DNA from: Escarpia spicata
Taxonomy: Eukaryota; Annelida; Polychaeta; Sabellida; Siboglinidae
Reading direction: 5' to 3'
DNA: 64,000 bases
NCBI GenBank assembly: GCA_963995525.1
Contig: OZ023216.1
Coordinates: forward strand, 41,104,983 to 41,168,982
Positions 44,501-49,205 of this stretch are shown here, one piece after another. The notes beneath the pieces were generated by a model. It ran no database searches. It was not told the origin of the DNA and worked only from the letters and a program-made list of their open reading frames with translations. A program made the position numbers and the translations under genes. The stretch's first letter is position 1. Every line of letters begins with the position of its first letter.

Positions 44501-46385
44501 AGTGCAGCAGCATGGGAAGTAGAATCAACCTTGTACAAGGAAAGACAAATTAATTAAATTAATCAAAACTGGAAGCAAAATGCTTTGTACACATACGTGG
44601 GTCTCGAATGAGGCTGAGTGGACGCTCCAGTTTGAGACTGTCCATTGAGTTGGCCAGTTGGCTGACGGTCATTCCCAGGTCACCCCAACGGTTAAGCAGC
44701 CTCGCCACTGGACATCCATGCAGTCGGCCAAGTTCTCGCTCAATCTCACGAATCTCGTCGTGTCTGAAGTACGTGTAAAATGTGCAAATACTGTTCACTC
44801 AGTGTCACTAGGCTAACAAAAGATGTAATAAAAAGATGACCTTTTTGGTTTGCATGCACATGTGTATGCACACGCGTAAGCCTGCATGCACGTACCACAC
44901 CGTAATGTATTTGGACACTTAACATTTATTAAATTATCAGCTGTCAGAAATCATAAAATGCACAAAAATAATTCTCAGATACACTGTCCGAATACTTAAG
45001 TATGCGAACGAGTCTTGACATCATATAACATTTATTACCCCGGTATTATCAGGGTTTTGTACTTTCATCAGAGTTACCTCGTATATCAGTGACAGTGTCC
45101 GATTACATAGGTACAAAAAGAAAAAATTCACACAGGTGTCCAAAAACTTAAGGTATACAAGAATAATTTTTGTTGTCTAAATTTAGGATGTTGTAAAACA
45201 TACTGTGCCCAAATACATTGTCATTATATGATACGTATCAACCCGTCATGATCACAATGACCGAGATTATTAGTCACCAAACACTACCTGTTTGTGCACA
45301 GTGGGTTTGCATCTGGACCCGTAAACACAACCAATTTTCCCACCCCATAACATATCATAACATACAACTCATCATATGAAACACTTGAGAACAACATAAT
45401 ACAAAAGTGACAAAATATGTATTTATATATTAGAATGACTGGTAATACAGTAGCTGTGATGGTGACCACCTTTGCTTTCCATAAGAGCTCCGGTGACAGT
45501 TCAAAGCTCTGTGCTTCTGAGCTACTGTTCACCGTTGCTTAGAAAAGGGTAGACCTTCCAATGGTCTCCCCTGCAAACTCTGAAAGTGTTAATCTTGCTG
45601 ATCACCTGACCTGCTGACATGACTTTGTTGCACGGAGCATACAGAGACTTTCTTTAGTGCTGACTATGTGGCATTTGCCTGTAGGTGAAGCCAGCTACTT
45701 TTCCACAGCAGTCCAGAATGCTTTGAGGTCCATCAGTAACAGGTGTGCATTGGTGAACTCATCCAGACTTAGATGACATTTCCTCGGGGTGGTGGAGATT
45801 TGTGACAGATTGCCATACAATTCATTGTTGGTGACATGACAATGCCAGGCCACATCTATTGTAGACTTTGCATAGTCTGGTGTAGGAGTCATCAAGTGTT
45901 TTCCCAAGTATTTACAATTGTCAGTGTCCATGATGCACAATCATATATCAGGATTGGTTTAACTGTGGTTTTAATGATGTTTAGTTTCCCACACTGAAGA
46001 TAACCAATTTAGTGAACTGGCTGTTAATAATCACCACTCTGGCTGATTGGTTCAAGTGTGGTTCTAATGACGTTTAGTTTCCCACATTCAAGACAACCAA
46101 ATAAGTGAACTGGCTGTTAATAATCACCACACTGGCTGATTTCAGTTGACAGAACAGACAACGAATCTGTAAAAATCTATTACATAAATTGTTACATGCT
46201 TGATTTCTATTACTGTAATTAGATATATTTGTAAACATAAATCACCTCAGACTGAAGTGTGGATTGCCTTCTGTGACAACCGTCAACAAATCCCTCCAAT
46301 TCTCATATAGGTTCCGTTCAATCTCAGAGCGCACAGAAAAATTCAAGTCTAAGATGTTCTTGTTCTGGCTAATCCCTTGCGGCAT
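11796..46385 (-). CDS. MALT1: MALT1 paracaspase, complete, 16 coding exons, 800 residues
   Basis: Sixteen exons with GT-AG boundaries join in unbroken phase to 2403 bases. The order is a death domain (about 11-100), Ig1 (Cys127, Trp139, Cys169), Ig2 (Cys237, Trp249, Cys279), Ig3 (Trp341, Cys371), the caspase-like domain (about 400-650) and a C-terminal Ig-like domain (about 660-780). The paracaspase dyad is His476 in YVAGHGF and Cys525 in FLDICRK, spaced 49 residues as in vertebrate MALT1. Acidic residues equivalent to those that confer arginine specificity are present (Asp426, Asp523, Glu563). In vertebrates MALT1 is the cytosolic protease and scaffold of the CARD-BCL10-MALT1 complex that drives NF-kB. 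The tail holds P-T-E-Q-D-E (793-798), which fits the TRAF6-binding pattern P-x-E-x-x-acidic. The start is fixed by an in-frame TGA 18 bases upstream. The extra Ig domain before the protease is unusual compared with the human arrangement. Confidence 0.95.
12181..12340 (+). repeat. Dispersed repeat, inverted partner of 14806-14957
   Basis: Contains gtgacatgctgggc, caccaaatttggcacag and later ggtcaaagtgaaggtcag with taatgttataattc. The same phrases occur in the same order on the minus strand at 14806-14957, so two copies stand head to head inside the last MALT1 intron. The family is not identified. Confidence 0.6.
12690..13022 (+). pseudogene. C-terminal fragment of a non-LTR retrotransposon ORF2
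   Basis: The frame reads RRSRLRWYGHVEQKDDEDW, then GRPRKTWQNSV and RDRVRWKRAIG. This is the typical C-terminus of endonuclease-reverse-transcriptase LINEs (RLRWxGHV ... GRPRKTW). It ends in a natural stop (TGA) that merges into a (GAT)n tail, as expected for a 5'-truncated copy of a LINE with a simple-repeat 3' end. The clade is uncertain (RTE- or CR1-like). Confidence 0.75.
13012..13065. repeat. (GAT)n microsatellite, LINE 3' tail
   Basis: About 17 tandem gat/atg triplets directly after the LINE stop codon. It produces poly-His and poly-Ser frames on the minus strand that are not genes. Confidence 0.9.
13641..14152 (-). pseudogene. Fragment of a multicopy invertebrate repeat protein (NYAxWLPVHVRD family)
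   Basis: The minus strand reads HDHNNYATWLPVHVRD after a CWKKLAYCLF stretch. A second, better copy with DHTNYARWLSVHVRDM and DQAHEQ is at 29035-29310. From memory, such sequences recur in many metazoan genome annotations and behave as a transposon-borne family whose class I cannot name. The frame is interrupted at about 13930. A neighbouring open segment at 13641-13907 may belong to the same element. Confidence 0.45.
14400..14420. repeat. (AT)n microsatellite
   Basis: A short run of alternating at within an AT-rich intron segment. Confidence 0.8.
14495..14585. repeat. (GTGC)n microsatellite
   Basis: About 20 tandem tgcg tetranucleotides after a short gtgtgt lead. The Arg/Ala/His/Thr frame across it on the minus strand is an artefact. 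Confidence 0.95.
14806..14957 (-). repeat. Dispersed repeat, inverted partner of 12181-12340
   Basis: On the minus strand it gives gtgacatgctgggcc, caccaaatttggtacag and aaggtcaggtcaaggtc followed by taatgttataattc. These are the same landmarks, in the same order, as the copy at 12181-12340. Confidence 0.6.
15170..16442 (-). mobile_element. Palindrome-ended dispersed element, long copy (about 1.3 kb)
   Basis: Read on the minus strand, it starts near 16442 with aatgggccaagaggccctga and tcctttggactatattgtga, and ends near 15170 with accttcggtccaaaggacta. The same ends, in the same order, bound the copies at 21282-21870 and 29317-30050. Internal landmarks are atgattcaatcaaatacag and tgcaaaattagagaaaaag. 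There is no coding capacity, so it is probably non-autonomous; the class is unknown. Confidence 0.7.
16555..16635 (-). CDS. MALT1: MALT1 coding exon 15
   Basis: Residues 719-745, phase 0 at both ends: VEPVEVRNGTKDSPI then LVVFQNLQKLD. Acceptor ttgtggcag, donor GAT|GTATGT. The LQKL segment aligns with the same motif in the vertebrate C-terminal Ig domain. Confidence 0.85.
17093..17117. repeat. (AT)n microsatellite
   Basis: Alternating at run in the intron between exons 14 and 15. A taaa tetranucleotide run follows at about 17205-17221. Confidence 0.8.
17291..17880 (-). pseudogene. Non-LTR retrotransposon RT C-terminus, frameshifted
   Basis: The minus strand gives HLSRIARVREAM, LVTSRIDYGNAMHFG, LERVQRSTARVVM, LQQLHWLPVRKRI, then in another frame LLLDVPRVNLERYGRRAF and LLNSLPLEL. 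This is the standard thumb and C-terminal region of jockey/CR1-type reverse transcriptases. One frameshift near 17540 separates the two open parts. It lies in a MALT1 intron in the same orientation as the gene. Confidence 0.85.
17881..18937. other. Intron sequence of MALT1
   Basis: AT-rich intron between exons 14 and 15 without recognisable repeats or genes. Confidence 0.5.
18938..19101 (-). CDS. MALT1: MALT1 coding exon 14
   Basis: Residues 664-718: KVPQKVDLGLKNL, MEIGLQFQYFFSNVLCLTVI and VIVDSIPE. Acceptor gtttttgttttag, donor GAG|GTAGGT. FSNV-type strands match the C-terminal Ig-like domain of MALT1. Confidence 0.9.
19320..19610 (+). pseudogene. Degenerate LINE 3' coding tail with an (ACCTG)n run
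   Basis: The purine-rich sequence aggaaagaggttggga ... gagatgggacatgag ... agagggaggg resembles the tails at 39440-40160 and 44113-44260. Those tails carry the RWEDCVKRD-type motif of LINE ORF2. Six acctg pentamers lie at 19576-19605. Reading frames are broken, so this is a remnant; confidence is moderate because it rests on similarity within the window. Confidence 0.45.
19966..20345. repeat. 85-bp tandem repeat, about four units
   Basis: The phrase acctcacaattaaggtcact starts at 19981, 20066, 20146 and 20231, and a diverged fifth start lies at 20316. Spacings are 85, 80, 85 and 85. Each unit also contains aaagtataggatattagtc. It sits in the intron between MALT1 exons 13 and 14, about 140 bp from the exon 13 donor. 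Confidence 0.9.
20487..20642 (-). CDS. MALT1: MALT1 coding exon 13
   Basis: Residues 612-663: GMRGSPVYKKLYQNPE, LMEHNRSLADPIFYEDD and DRTELWFEMH. Acceptor attatttcag, donor ACA|GTAAGT. It links the protease domain to the C-terminal Ig-like domain. Confidence 0.9.
20650..21240 (-). pseudogene. Degenerate LINE/SINE tail sequences
   Basis: Minus-strand sequence near 20660-20720 (gctttccaaggatttta, then an AT-rich tail) parallels 37050-37110. At 20980-21240 a broken frame contains NIGMRAFSVAALTLES, which resembles the RAFSVAAPxLWN motif near LINE ORF2 ends. Both parts are heavily decayed and assigned only tentatively. Confidence 0.35.
21282..21870 (+). mobile_element. Palindrome-ended dispersed element (589-bp copy)
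   Basis: Begins aaaatggaccaagaggtcct, continues gaagtcctttggacta and tattgtgag, and ends ggacctttggcccaaagga-ctaaaaa. The interior carries the tandemly related phrases gcaaaattagagaaaaagtt twice. It is collinear with the copy at 29317-30050 but with internal deletions. Confidence 0.75.
22096..22169 (+). mobile_element. 3' end fragment of the palindrome-ended element
   Basis: Only the terminal part remains: acggcagatgcagagtgatgg, then gttggacctttggcccaaag and gacta. Confidence 0.65.
22244..22372. repeat. 41-bp tandem repeat, about three units
   Basis: The phrase ctattgatagtactgatag starts at 22270, 22311 and 22352, exactly 41 bases apart. Confidence 0.92.
22380..23627. other. Intron sequence of MALT1
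   Basis: Intron between exons 12 and 13. No genes or clear tandem repeats. A GC-richer segment at about 23060-23300 contains the repeated phrase gcgagctctggcagatatttta / gcgtgctctggcggatatttta (two near copies about 47 bp apart), without coding content. Confidence 0.5.
23628..23797 (-). CDS. MALT1: MALT1 coding exon 12
   Basis: Residues 555-611: SSHGQEAFEP (Glu563 equals the S1-pocket glutamate of the family), then SWETVIPHLLDGFL and NKPIADVFMLLMD. Acceptor tttgtgtcaacag, donor ATG|GTAAGA. It forms the second half of the caspase-like fold. Confidence 0.92.
23850..23930. repeat. (TA)n microsatellite, imperfect
   Basis: About 80 bases of alternating ta with tta interruptions, just upstream (in gene direction) of exon 12. 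Confidence 0.9.
24010..25276. repeat. 27-28-bp minisatellite starting at the exon 11 splice donor
   Basis: About 45 units of the form ggccagtgacttcactgtgg-acttaaa. On the transcribed strand each unit begins TTAAGTCCACAG. The first unit is the real 5' splice site of exon 11, GTAAGTCCACAG (25276-25265), so the array starts at the intron's first base. A larger block of about 214 bases is duplicated inside it: acttgtaggt at 24897 and 25111. A further copy that includes the donor sits at 26735-26957. Confidence 0.93.
25277..25357 (-). CDS. MALT1: MALT1 coding exon 11
   Basis: Residues 528-554: ESMTIDQSEQATRYQPDVAG then NSCIFFS. Acceptor ttgttgtcag, donor TTC|GTAAGT. It lies directly after the active-site cysteine exon and bridges to the GQEAFEP strand. 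Phase 2 in, phase 2 out. Confidence 0.88.
25460..26131. repeat. 51/42-bp satellite copied from the MALT1 active-site exon end
   Basis: The intron after exon 10 is almost wholly tandem copies of a 51-bp unit. Boundaries are visible at 26113, 26062, 26011, 25960 and 25904, followed by 42-bp derivatives at 25862, 25820, 25778, 25736 and 25694, and weaker units to about 25460. Unit zero (26113-26163) contains the last 32 coding bases of exon 10 plus its splice donor. On the minus strand, intronic copies still read LLMFLDIYRKE and LLMFLDICGKE, then QVGT. In those copies the donor GAGTAAGT has become GAACAAGT or GAGCAAGT, so the GT is lost. Confidence 0.93.
26132..26309 (-). CDS. MALT1: MALT1 coding exon 10 (active-site exon)
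   Basis: Residues 469-527: GLFYVAGHGFQYQGQHYLVP with the catalytic His476, then SDCLCIQEVQMR and VLLMFLDICRK with Asp523 and catalytic Cys525. Acceptor gttgtttttgtag, donor AAGA|GTAAGT. The final 32 bases are the source or first member of the satellite that fills the next intron. Confidence 0.97.
26632..26742 (+). mobile_element. Internal fragment of the palindrome-ended element
   Basis: Carries gcccttagaatgattcaatc, aaatacaaatttcttgtgta and aaattagagaaaaact, then changes abruptly into minisatellite sequence at about 26743. Confidence 0.65.
26735..26957. repeat. Ectopic copy of exon 11 donor plus minisatellite in intron 9
   Basis: From ttcactgtggacttaaatgtc to gactgtggacttacgaagag, and then aagaagata, this repeats the block ending at 25290 about 1665 bases away. 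It includes the last 14-16 bases of exon 11 and its GTAAGT, but not the rest of the exon. Confidence 0.88.
27105..27423 (+). mobile_element. 3' half of the palindrome-ended element
   Basis: Begins near atctggtgtatagtggcact and ends at the family terminus gttggaccttcggcccaaag, then gactaaaaa. It contains both gcaaaattagagaaaaagtt-like phrases. Confidence 0.7.
27997..28203 (-). CDS. MALT1: MALT1 coding exon 9 (start of caspase-like domain)
   Basis: Residues 400-468: ATDKVALLIGISRYRGNSP, LPAVINDIYFTRRKLEEL (Asp426), FKVISLVDLDLGEM and DLLGKGVY. The KVALLIG strand is diagnostic for paracaspases. Acceptor aatttccag, donor TATG|GTGAGT. Confidence 0.97.
28618..28790. repeat. (CA)n-rich imperfect microsatellite
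   Basis: Long run of ca dinucleotides with tg, cg and ata interruptions in the intron before exon 9. It generates Cys/Val and His/Thr frames that are not genes. Confidence 0.92.
28829..28978 (-). CDS. MALT1: MALT1 coding exon 8 (Ig3, second half)
   Basis: Residues 350-399: GADTEDLKVTVTSEREEGTY then QCHVSTDQPD and SREARLDINREYIQYT. Cys371 is the F-strand cysteine. Acceptor gttgtcaccag, donor ACAG|GTAGGT. Confidence 0.9.
29035..29310 (-). pseudogene. Fragment of the NYAxWLPVHVRD repeat protein family (copy 2)
   Basis: The minus strand reads MDHTNYARWLSVHVRDMVEL, HPEVHAEFMKGNFVVQKSA and KDQAHEQSNNN, then loses similarity. This is the same family as 13937-14152. It has no start or stop context of its own and is treated as a transposon-type remnant inside a MALT1 intron. 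Confidence 0.55.
29317..30050 (+). mobile_element. Palindrome-ended dispersed element, best complete copy
   Basis: Starts aaaatgggccaagaggccct, then gaaatcctttggactatatt; ends gttggaccttcggcccaaag, then gactaaaaa. The 5' end holds the palindromes GGGCCAAGAGGCCC and a TCCTTTGGA core. The 3' end can fold AGTCC...GGACT around CCTTCGG in better copies. A possible direct repeat aaaactaga lies near both sides (about 29307 and 30047). No ORF. Confidence 0.75.
30055..30537. other. Intron segment with a short perfect-stem palindrome
   Basis: The sequence gccatattgg-atttca-ccaatatggc (about 30287-30312) forms a 10-bp perfect stem. Phrases such as gggccaaattttgtgctttt resemble the dispersed repeat at 12181/14806. 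No gene is seen. Confidence 0.5.
30538..30669 (-). CDS. MALT1: MALT1 coding exon 7 (Ig3, first half)
   Basis: Residues 306-349: MIPLIIVQPSHVMVCLSGIA, YFQVKARGNAPLRYTWFHNG and TSIP. Trp341 is the core tryptophan. The position where the B-strand cysteine is expected holds Val329. Acceptor gtgttttccag, donor CCAG|GTACAG. Confidence 0.88.
31499..31619 (-). CDS. MALT1: MALT1 coding exon 6 (Ig2, second half)
   Basis: Residues 266-305: IDAVTLNDSGQYRCVVRSGS then QEVISDTVDVTVHSTQTRTG. DSGQYRC is the typical Ig F-strand. Acceptor ggttgtag, donor GCA|GTAAGT. Confidence 0.92.
32227..32438 (-). CDS. MALT1: MALT1 coding exon 5 (Ig2, first half)
   Basis: Residues 195-265: VRLPVSPTPNHSNNLTFTML, IRIRKCIHLKCRATGDPSP with Cys237, TYQWIRGD with Trp249 and KTSSELK. 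Acceptor tttctgtgtgcag, donor AAA|GTGAGG. Confidence 0.92.
33000..33103 (-). CDS. MALT1: MALT1 coding exon 4 (Ig1, second half)
   Basis: Residues 160-194: GMEDAGPYICRVHNTLKQF, then VFGVWCIVTVNRVNHP. The acceptor at 33104 (gtgaatactttcag) was chosen because it alone restores phase 2 and gives the family pattern VxxEDAGxYxCRVxN. The frame is also open further upstream, but no acceptor there fits. Confidence 0.88.
33200..33236 (+). mobile_element. 5' end fragment of the palindrome-ended element
   Basis: aaaatgggccaagttgccct and gaagtcctttggacta, cut off afterwards. Confidence 0.6.
33661..33958. repeat. Perfect 150-bp tandem duplication
   Basis: 33661-33810 and 33811-33958 are identical over 148 bases, from gcaactgtccagtttaacag to gggtgtaatacacaa. 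A diverged third copy begins near 35110. The absence of any difference implies a very recent duplication or an assembly artefact. Confidence 0.95.
33955..34080. repeat. Dispersed repeat, inverted copy of 39740-39850
   Basis: agagccaccactgattcatgg, atcaactaag-acaatacacaac and agtgtccagagtgaggcct are the reverse complement of matching phrases in 39740-39850 with few differences. Confidence 0.75.
34200..34680 (+). pseudogene. Non-LTR retrotransposon RT fragment
   Basis: The frame reads RLYCAFIDYKKAFDLVDRSS, LWSKIISCGINGIALKVVYN and VWQGENLCPLLFAI. These are the conserved RT blocks (FIDYKKAFD, xQGENLxPLLFA). After about 34510 the frame breaks; downstream remnants such as gaaatttacaacaaccttag continue to about 34680. 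A YADD-like ctatatgctgatgaaact is visible at about 34650. Confidence 0.85.
34903..34978. repeat. 38-bp tandem duplication
   Basis: agaatattaattttctatg and tttgtcacctacaggt occur at 34903 and again at 34941. Confidence 0.85.
35270..35688 (+). mobile_element. 3' part of the palindrome-ended element
   Basis: Contains gaatgattcaatcaaatac twice, atgcaaaattagaaaaaaag, and ends gttggaccttcggcc-like ccttggaccttcggccaaag, then gactaaaaa. Confidence 0.7.
36495..36666 (-). CDS. MALT1: MALT1 coding exon 3 (Ig1, first half)
   Basis: Residues 103-159: QDLHITEDVQNNVTVDQGRR, LQLQCKAVGFPYPKYIWFRG with Cys127 and Trp139, and GYDGVLTIDPV. Acceptor aactcttttgtag, donor CGG|GTATGA, which is weaker than the other donors. 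Confidence 0.92.
36960..37861 (-). pseudogene. CR1/jockey-like retrotransposon fragment (same family as 1-370)
   Basis: The minus strand reads YISLATPDTNHSINQLSDCL, DIFYWMIDSKLKLNANKTEL, PATSVRNLGVVFDSNLNFRQ, RRYMSFSVAKTIATVLVSSR, then LDYC. This is the RT region just after the YADD box, which is replaced here by V-V-K-Q. A frameshift near 37500 precedes LQRVQNCLARVV. The tail at 37050-37260 carries the ccaaggatttaggcgc phrase and a (TTA)n run. Confidence 0.82.
37862..39084. other. Intron segment of MALT1
   Basis: AT-rich. Sequence at 38070-38160 (ggtccgaatcttgttttgcg...) is a diverged copy of 36815-36905, so the LINE fragment is flanked by related sequence. No gene is seen. Confidence 0.4.
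39085..39420 (+). mobile_element. tRNA-derived SINE (copy 2, more complete)
   Basis: A-box region gtagtggctagagct and B-box gggttcgaatcctg at about 39132, then ctgtatcaatgagtacctgg, acagtggaggatatttgtg and the tail agcgccttgagcagtcctga, then actgcgctatataa. It is closely similar to 7390-7680. Confidence 0.8.
39440..40160 (+). pseudogene. LINE 3' coding tail split by a palindromic insert
   Basis: The left part (about 39440-39556) and right part (about 39985-40160) read as LINE ORF2 tail, with LRWEDCVKRDLRK-like sequence at about 40007-40050. They are separated by a 430-bp insert rich in GTTTAACCCGGGTTAAAC palindromes. A similar purine-rich tail follows at 44113-44260 and at 19320-19610. Confidence 0.5.
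39557..39984. mobile_element. Foldback element with repeated CCCGGGTTAAAC palindromes
   Basis: The left end holds gggttaaacccgggttaaac (about 39578-39597). The right end holds several copies of agtttaacccgggttaaac between 39893 and 39976. The middle (39740-39850) matches 33955-34080 in reverse. It has no ORF, and its boundaries are approximate because the ends are themselves palindromic. Confidence 0.65.
40394..44112. repeat. 28/35-bp minisatellite, 3.7 kb, within a LINE tail
   Basis: About 120 units of cagatcacttagagagaatg-gcagtgga. A 35-bp variant adds one extra gtggaca. Frequent single-base variants are cgc for cac and gga for gaa. The 5' flank (40321-40393) reads MGDLRERSFNLTGRLVSSRM then MWADRLERMA, a LINE ORF2 C-terminal context. 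The array thus iterates the codons for DRLERMAV. It lies in the 8-kb intron between MALT1 exons 2 and 3; the open frames across it are not genes. Confidence 0.96.
44597..44763 (-). CDS. MALT1: MALT1 coding exon 2 (death domain, second half)
   Basis: Residues 47-102: RHDEIREIERELGRLHGCPV, ARLLNRWGDLGMTVSQLANS, then MDSLKLERPLSLIRDP. The RWGDLGMTVSQL segment matches the death-domain helices of MALT1. Acceptor acacgtacttcag, donor C|GTATGT. Confidence 0.93.
45680..45985 (-). pseudogene. LINE ORF2 C-terminal fragment
   Basis: Minus-strand frames give KTTVKPILIYDCASWTLT and, after a frameshift, CHVTNNELYGNLSQIS. This is the segment between the RT thumb and the GHC box of CR1/RTE-like elements. 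It is short, decayed and located in the intron between MALT1 exons 1 and 2. Confidence 0.65.
45956..46141. repeat. 93-bp tandem duplication
   Basis: The phrase tagtgaactggctgttaata recurs with a 93-base shift (units from 45956 and 46049), with about ten differences. Confidence 0.88.
46246..46385 (-). CDS. MALT1: MALT1 coding exon 1 (start codon, death domain first half)
   Basis: The exon begins at acceptor gattcattgcag (exon edge 46416) and the ATG is at 46385-46383. An in-frame TGA at 46403-46401 excludes an upstream start in this exon. Residues 1-46: MPQGISQNKNILDLNFSVRS, EIERNLYENWRDLLTVVTEG and NPHFSL. Donor AG|GTGATT is weak. Confidence 0.88.
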
Positions 46386-46416
46386 CTTGAAACCATCAGA
46401 TCACCAGGGTTGGGAT

Positions 46417-47277
46417 CTGCAATGAATCAGAAAGCATAGCAGTTTTGTCTACTTTGGCCTACTTAATTTCTTAACCACTTGCAGATTGCTGGATTACCCC
46501 CAAACATTCACTTGATGTATATCTGTAGATTTAGTTTGTTATGTCTATCAAACAAAAAATGAAAGTGATCTGCATACTGATTGCTATTGGCTGGAGTATT
46601 TATTACTGTCCATTTATTATTTTTGCACATACATTATATATGTAATTTTTCGCCAAAAAACTGGCCTGAATTATCAGCAGCATCCACCGGATAGATACTC
46701 CCCTGGGTTGAAGTATAGATTTGGTGTGGGACTTAGGGTCAGTAGGATGAACCTAGTTTTGGTCATTTTATTTTAAATTAAGTAAAAGATTACCCATTTT
46801 TTTATTATGCAGAACTACAAAACTCAGTCTGTGTAATATTTACTGTTAATCGTTTATCGTATTTTAGTTCAGAAGATGATTAAGCTACTGGTAACTGTGC
46901 CACAGACAAACCATGCTACATTTCACATTTGGGGAAAACCAGCATGACGCATGACTCGATCGATTCTTTATTGAATGACATCGACTTGAAGTAATCATAA
47001 ATCTGAATCAGTGAATCTGAAATTGTTGACCAACAATCCAATGAATATGTATTACATAAAGAATATGTCAGTAAGCTATGAACAACCACACTACAAATGT
47101 CATAGTTGTCGTTACAAAGGGGTGATGATTAATTATGTAGAAAACAAACTAAAACCCAGCGCCACCGATATTAGTTCATACTACTACTAGCGCGAACTAA
47201 ATCACTGACCGCCAGACAGACTAGTATCACTGACACGCCAATCAATTCAAGTTGCACATATTGATATTTAAACTTAC
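46417..47277. other. Probable first intron of MALT1
   Basis: AT-rich sequence between the putative non-coding first exon and coding exon 1. No repeats or genes are recognised. Confidence 0.4.
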
Positions 47278-47345
47278 CCTGATAAACGAAGTAACTCACA
47301 AGCTATATTAAACAAACTTCACAAACTTATATACGTAATATAACA
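47278..47345 (-). other. MALT1: Probable 5' non-coding exon of MALT1
   Basis: On the minus strand a strong donor AGG|GTAAGT lies at 47278/47277, about 860 bp upstream of the exon with the start codon, whose own acceptor implies an upstream exon. The 5' limit is a guess; no TATA box is evident. The compact space up to the CR1 element at about 47640 would contain the promoter. Confidence 0.45.
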
Positions 47346-47688
47346 ATGAAACTTATACGATGGGCACAGTGGCACGGAAAACGTCATTTTTGAATGAGGA
47401 AGTTGTCGGGTTTTCACAAAACCCTGAAATCCCCTCGCCTAGTATCGCCGTCTATCGGAAATATATTAGACACCGCCATCTAGCGGACACAAACAATATA
47501 AATTTTTCGACAGTGTGTGCGATGTCTTGGCATCTTATCTTTTTGCGTTTTATAATTCTTCACCCAAAACAACTTTTCTAACAGTTTGTTTGAACAAAAT
47601 CTATTAACAAAGTGATGTTACAGCATCGCCCCAAGAAGTTACACAAAATATCAAACCAGCCACAATCCCTACCACCGCACTAGCCCGA

Positions 47689-48356
47689 TTGCCGACGGAG
47701 ACGGCAAGAGGAAAAGACAACAACCAGACATATGCAAACCGGAGGAGCTACACTGAGGCAGTGATTGGGGGAGGGGGGGCAAGGAGAAGAGAGAGAGAGA
47801 GAGAGAGTGTGTTTATGGGCGATTCAATTCTGAGAAAAACAGACAAGACTATATGCGAGGGGAAGGACGTTGTTGTATGTCTACCGGGGGCTAGGATAAA
47901 GCATGTGACCGAAAGGGTAGATAAGGTATTGGGGCATGGCTAGGGAGGGTCTATACTAGTACACTACACACGGACAAACAATGTAGACAAGGAGGGGACA
48001 ACTGGGATAGTTCAGAAGTACAGACATCTAGTGAGGAAGCTAAAGAAGACAAGAGTGGAACAGGTTATTCTCTCAGGAATTTTGCCAGTAATGGGAGGAA
48101 GGGGGCAAGATACAGAAACTGTAAGAGGATGGCGATCAACGCACTAGTTGTGCAGATGTGTGAGGAAGAGGGCGTGGGATTCATAGATTTATGGGGGTAC
48201 TTTGTTGGGAGAGAAGATATGTACATGAGAGATGGCCTCCATCTAAGTGGAAAGGGGGCAGCAGTATTCTCAGAGAATCTGCTGCGATCTGTTGACAGAG
48301 GGACAGGTTGCATCTATTTAAACTACATTCGCAGGGGGACACACAGAGAAGCCTGA
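47689..48356 (+). pseudogene. CR1-like ORF1, SGNH/GDSL esterase domain, broken
   Basis: Block I is VFMGDSILRK with the nucleophile Ser of GDS. Block V is MRDGLHLSGKGAAVF with the Asp-x-x-His pair. Between them lie VEQVILSGILPVMGGRGQ-like strands. A TAG at 47941-47943 interrupts the frame after KVLGHG, and a frameshift near 48110 moves the rest to the frame containing KRMAINALVVQMCEEEG. Such ORF1 esterases are proposed to aid retrotransposition by membrane or RNP interactions. Confidence 0.85.
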
Positions 48357-48429
48357 AACTCGAGGCATATATAAAGACAGCAAAATAATTCAGCAAAGAA
48401 CAGTCTGGAAAACTGTTCTGAAGCTGGGT

Positions 48430-49190
48430 ATAAATGTATTTGTTTAAATGCAAGGAGTATAGTAAACAAAAGAAATGAACTAAACATTATGGTAGCAACC
48501 ACCGACATATCAGATGCCGAATTGGGACTGACAGGATATGTAATGTTTAGGAAAGATAGAATAGGAAGAAGGGGAGGTGGAGTTATTTTATATATTAAAG
48601 AATCTATCCAGGCTTATGAAATAAAATTAAACAGAGAAGCAGATTGTGAAGAAGCTGTTTGGTGTAACATAGTTGCAGGAAACTCAACGTTAACGGTTGG
48701 ATTAGTTTATCGAAGTCCAAACATAAGCATAGAAGAGAATGAAAAAATACAAAACGCTATAAGGGAAGTGAACAAACGGGACTGTGTTATTATGGGGGAA
48801 TTTAACCATGGGCATATAAAATGGAAATCTCTACAGAGTATGGGTAGTGAGGACCACAAGTTTGTAGTTTTAGTACGAGATAGTTTCCTTTCTCAACATG
48901 TGCTAGATCCAACCAGGGGAGAGAATGTGTTAGACTTAGTTTTGTCCTCACATAATGAATTAGTTGACAATGTTAAATTATGTGAGCCTCTGGGAAGTAG
49001 GATCACAACCAGATACATTTTAGCATCAAAATAAAATCAGAAAGAAATAATAAAAAGCAGTTCAGGAGAAATTTCCACAAAGGAAGATATAAGGAAATGA
49101 GGAAATATTTAGCAAAGATATAGACTGGAATAACACACTGAAGAATAAGACAGCAACAGAATGCTGGAATATCTTAAAGAATGAAATAGA
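48430..49190 (+). pseudogene. CR1-like ORF2 endonuclease region, broken
   Basis: It opens with CICLNARSIVNKRNELNIMV and continues DISDAELGLTGYVMFRKDR, but the stretch that normally lies between (with the catalytic Glu of the I-T-E-S-W box) is missing near 48490. The GDFNH box reads GEFNH (Asp to Glu at 48798). The SDHN box is destroyed by a two-base loss near 49000. Endonuclease activity is therefore not expected. Confidence 0.85.
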
Positions 49191-49205
49191 GTGCATCGTA
49201 GATAA